Below, in pieces: positions 4,794 to 5,114 of a DNA stretch of 5,114 bases. Every line of letters starts with the position of its first letter. Position 1 is the stretch's first letter. The DNA is from an uncultured Clostridia bacterium (lineage in GTDB: Bacteria > Bacillota > Clostridia > Christensenellales > Borkfalkiaceae), in NCBI GenBank assembly GCA_947627125.1, contig CANQUY010000122.1, positions 1 to 5,114 on the forward strand. Direction: 5' to 3'. Under the pieces are notes generated by a model. That model did no database searches. It was not told where the DNA came from and was given only the letters and a program-made list of their open reading frames with translations. The position numbers and the translations under genes were made by a program.

Positions 4794-4924
4794 CGTCATG
4801 CTGAGAACGCGAGTGCAACGCAGTCTACGAGGGCCGTACTCATCTCGCCGCATTAAAAAACGCCCCGCGAGATTCTTCGGGTCAAGTCCCGTCCTCTCAT
4901 CCTACTCTCCTTCTCAGAATGACG
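4794..4924. repeat. Inverted-pair element, copy 3 (array unit 2), left half damaged
   Basis: 131 bp. The ends are intact in outline, but the left half lacks the cgaag segment before catctcgcc (around 4840), so its agcat arm is lost. The right half still has attct and agaat. A 29-base linker starting cggggctggttggtcccg separates it from copy 2. Confidence 0.8.
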
Positions 4925-4953
4925 CGGGGCTGGTTGGTCCCGTGCCGTTGCGG

Positions 4954-5088
4954 CGTCATGCTGAGAACATGAGTGCAACGCAGTCTATGAAAGCCGTACC
5001 GAAGCATCTCGCCGCATTAAAAAACGCCCCGCGAGATTCTTCGGGTCAGTCCCCGTTCTCTCATCCCACTCACGTTCTCAGAATGACG
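4954..5088. repeat. Inverted-pair element, copy 4 (array unit 3)
   Basis: 135 bp. The outer stem extends to 22 positions (4954-4975 with 5067-5088, 20 matched), and the inner stem is 4999-5012 with 5031-5044 (13 of 14 matched). Half-unit arms are atgct/agcat (4958-4962, 5003-5007) and attct/agaat (5036-5040, 5080-5084). The linker begins again at 5089 and is cut by the window end. Confidence 0.85.
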
Positions 5089-5114
5089 CGGGGCTGGTTA
5101 GTCCCGTGCCGTGG

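Larger units (their letters stand above)
4388..5114. other. Non-coding repeat region running off the window
   Basis: There is no credible gene after the regulator terminator. After about 45 bases of unassigned sequence (4388-4437) the region is made of REP-like modules in the same order as 641-967 and then a tandem array. The array is still going at the window end, where the linker cggggctggtt starts again at 5089. Confidence 0.8.

Noticed and set aside
4627..5088. CRISPR-like array
   Set aside because: The period is about 160-167 bp, almost all of each unit is repeated, the 29-base linkers are also repeated rather than unique spacers, and no cas gene is present.

Overview
The window looks like a stretch of a bacterial chromosome from the Firmicutes (Bacillota, probably a gut-type Clostridia lineage). 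This is inferred from a perfect SigA-type promoter (TTGACA-17-TATAAT), an AAGGAG ribosome binding site, Rho-independent terminators with long T tails, a small Xre-type repressor and a Gly/Asp/Pro-linker lipoprotein. Genus cannot be decided from the sequence. There is no rRNA, tRNA, CRISPR array or transposase gene.

Layout. (1) 1-593, + strand: C-terminal part of a beta-propeller-like protein of unknown function, cut by the window edge. (2) 594-1134: repeat-filled gap between two convergent genes. (3) 1135-2511, - strand: a complete ClC-family chloride channel/transporter with the gating and proton glutamates but a divergent selectivity filter. (4) 2512-3071: a second repeat-filled gap. (5) 3121-3963, - strand: a secreted lipoprotein of unknown function, with its terminator at 3072-3109 and a consensus promoter. 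(6) 4079-4360, + strand: a divergently transcribed Xre/Cro-type repressor with its own terminator. The 97-115 bp between genes 5 and 6 holds overlapping divergent promoters and a perfect palindrome placed like an operator, so the repressor probably controls the lipoprotein gene and itself. (7) 4388-5114: a third repeat region ending in a tandem array that runs off the window.

The most striking content is the non-coding part, about one third of the window. Most of it can be read as one modular family of REP-like elements. Each unit is built as cgtc, a 5-base arm, GA...GA, the complementary 5-base arm, c. The arm sequence changes between units while pairing is kept (atgct/agcat, attct/agaat, accct/agggt, atggt/accat, atccc/gggat). 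The core between the two GA dinucleotides comes as a short GC-GNA-GC mini-hairpin, as versions with a lengthened inner stem, as a GTCGA-type core, or as a loop of about 30-40 nt. Units occur singly, as inverted pairs, and as a tandem array of about 135-bp inverted pairs. They are mixed with a second, G-rich family whose hairpin arm is also part of a G-quadruplex motif. The compensatory arm changes argue that the folded single-strand form is under selection. No enzyme that could mobilise the units lies in this window.
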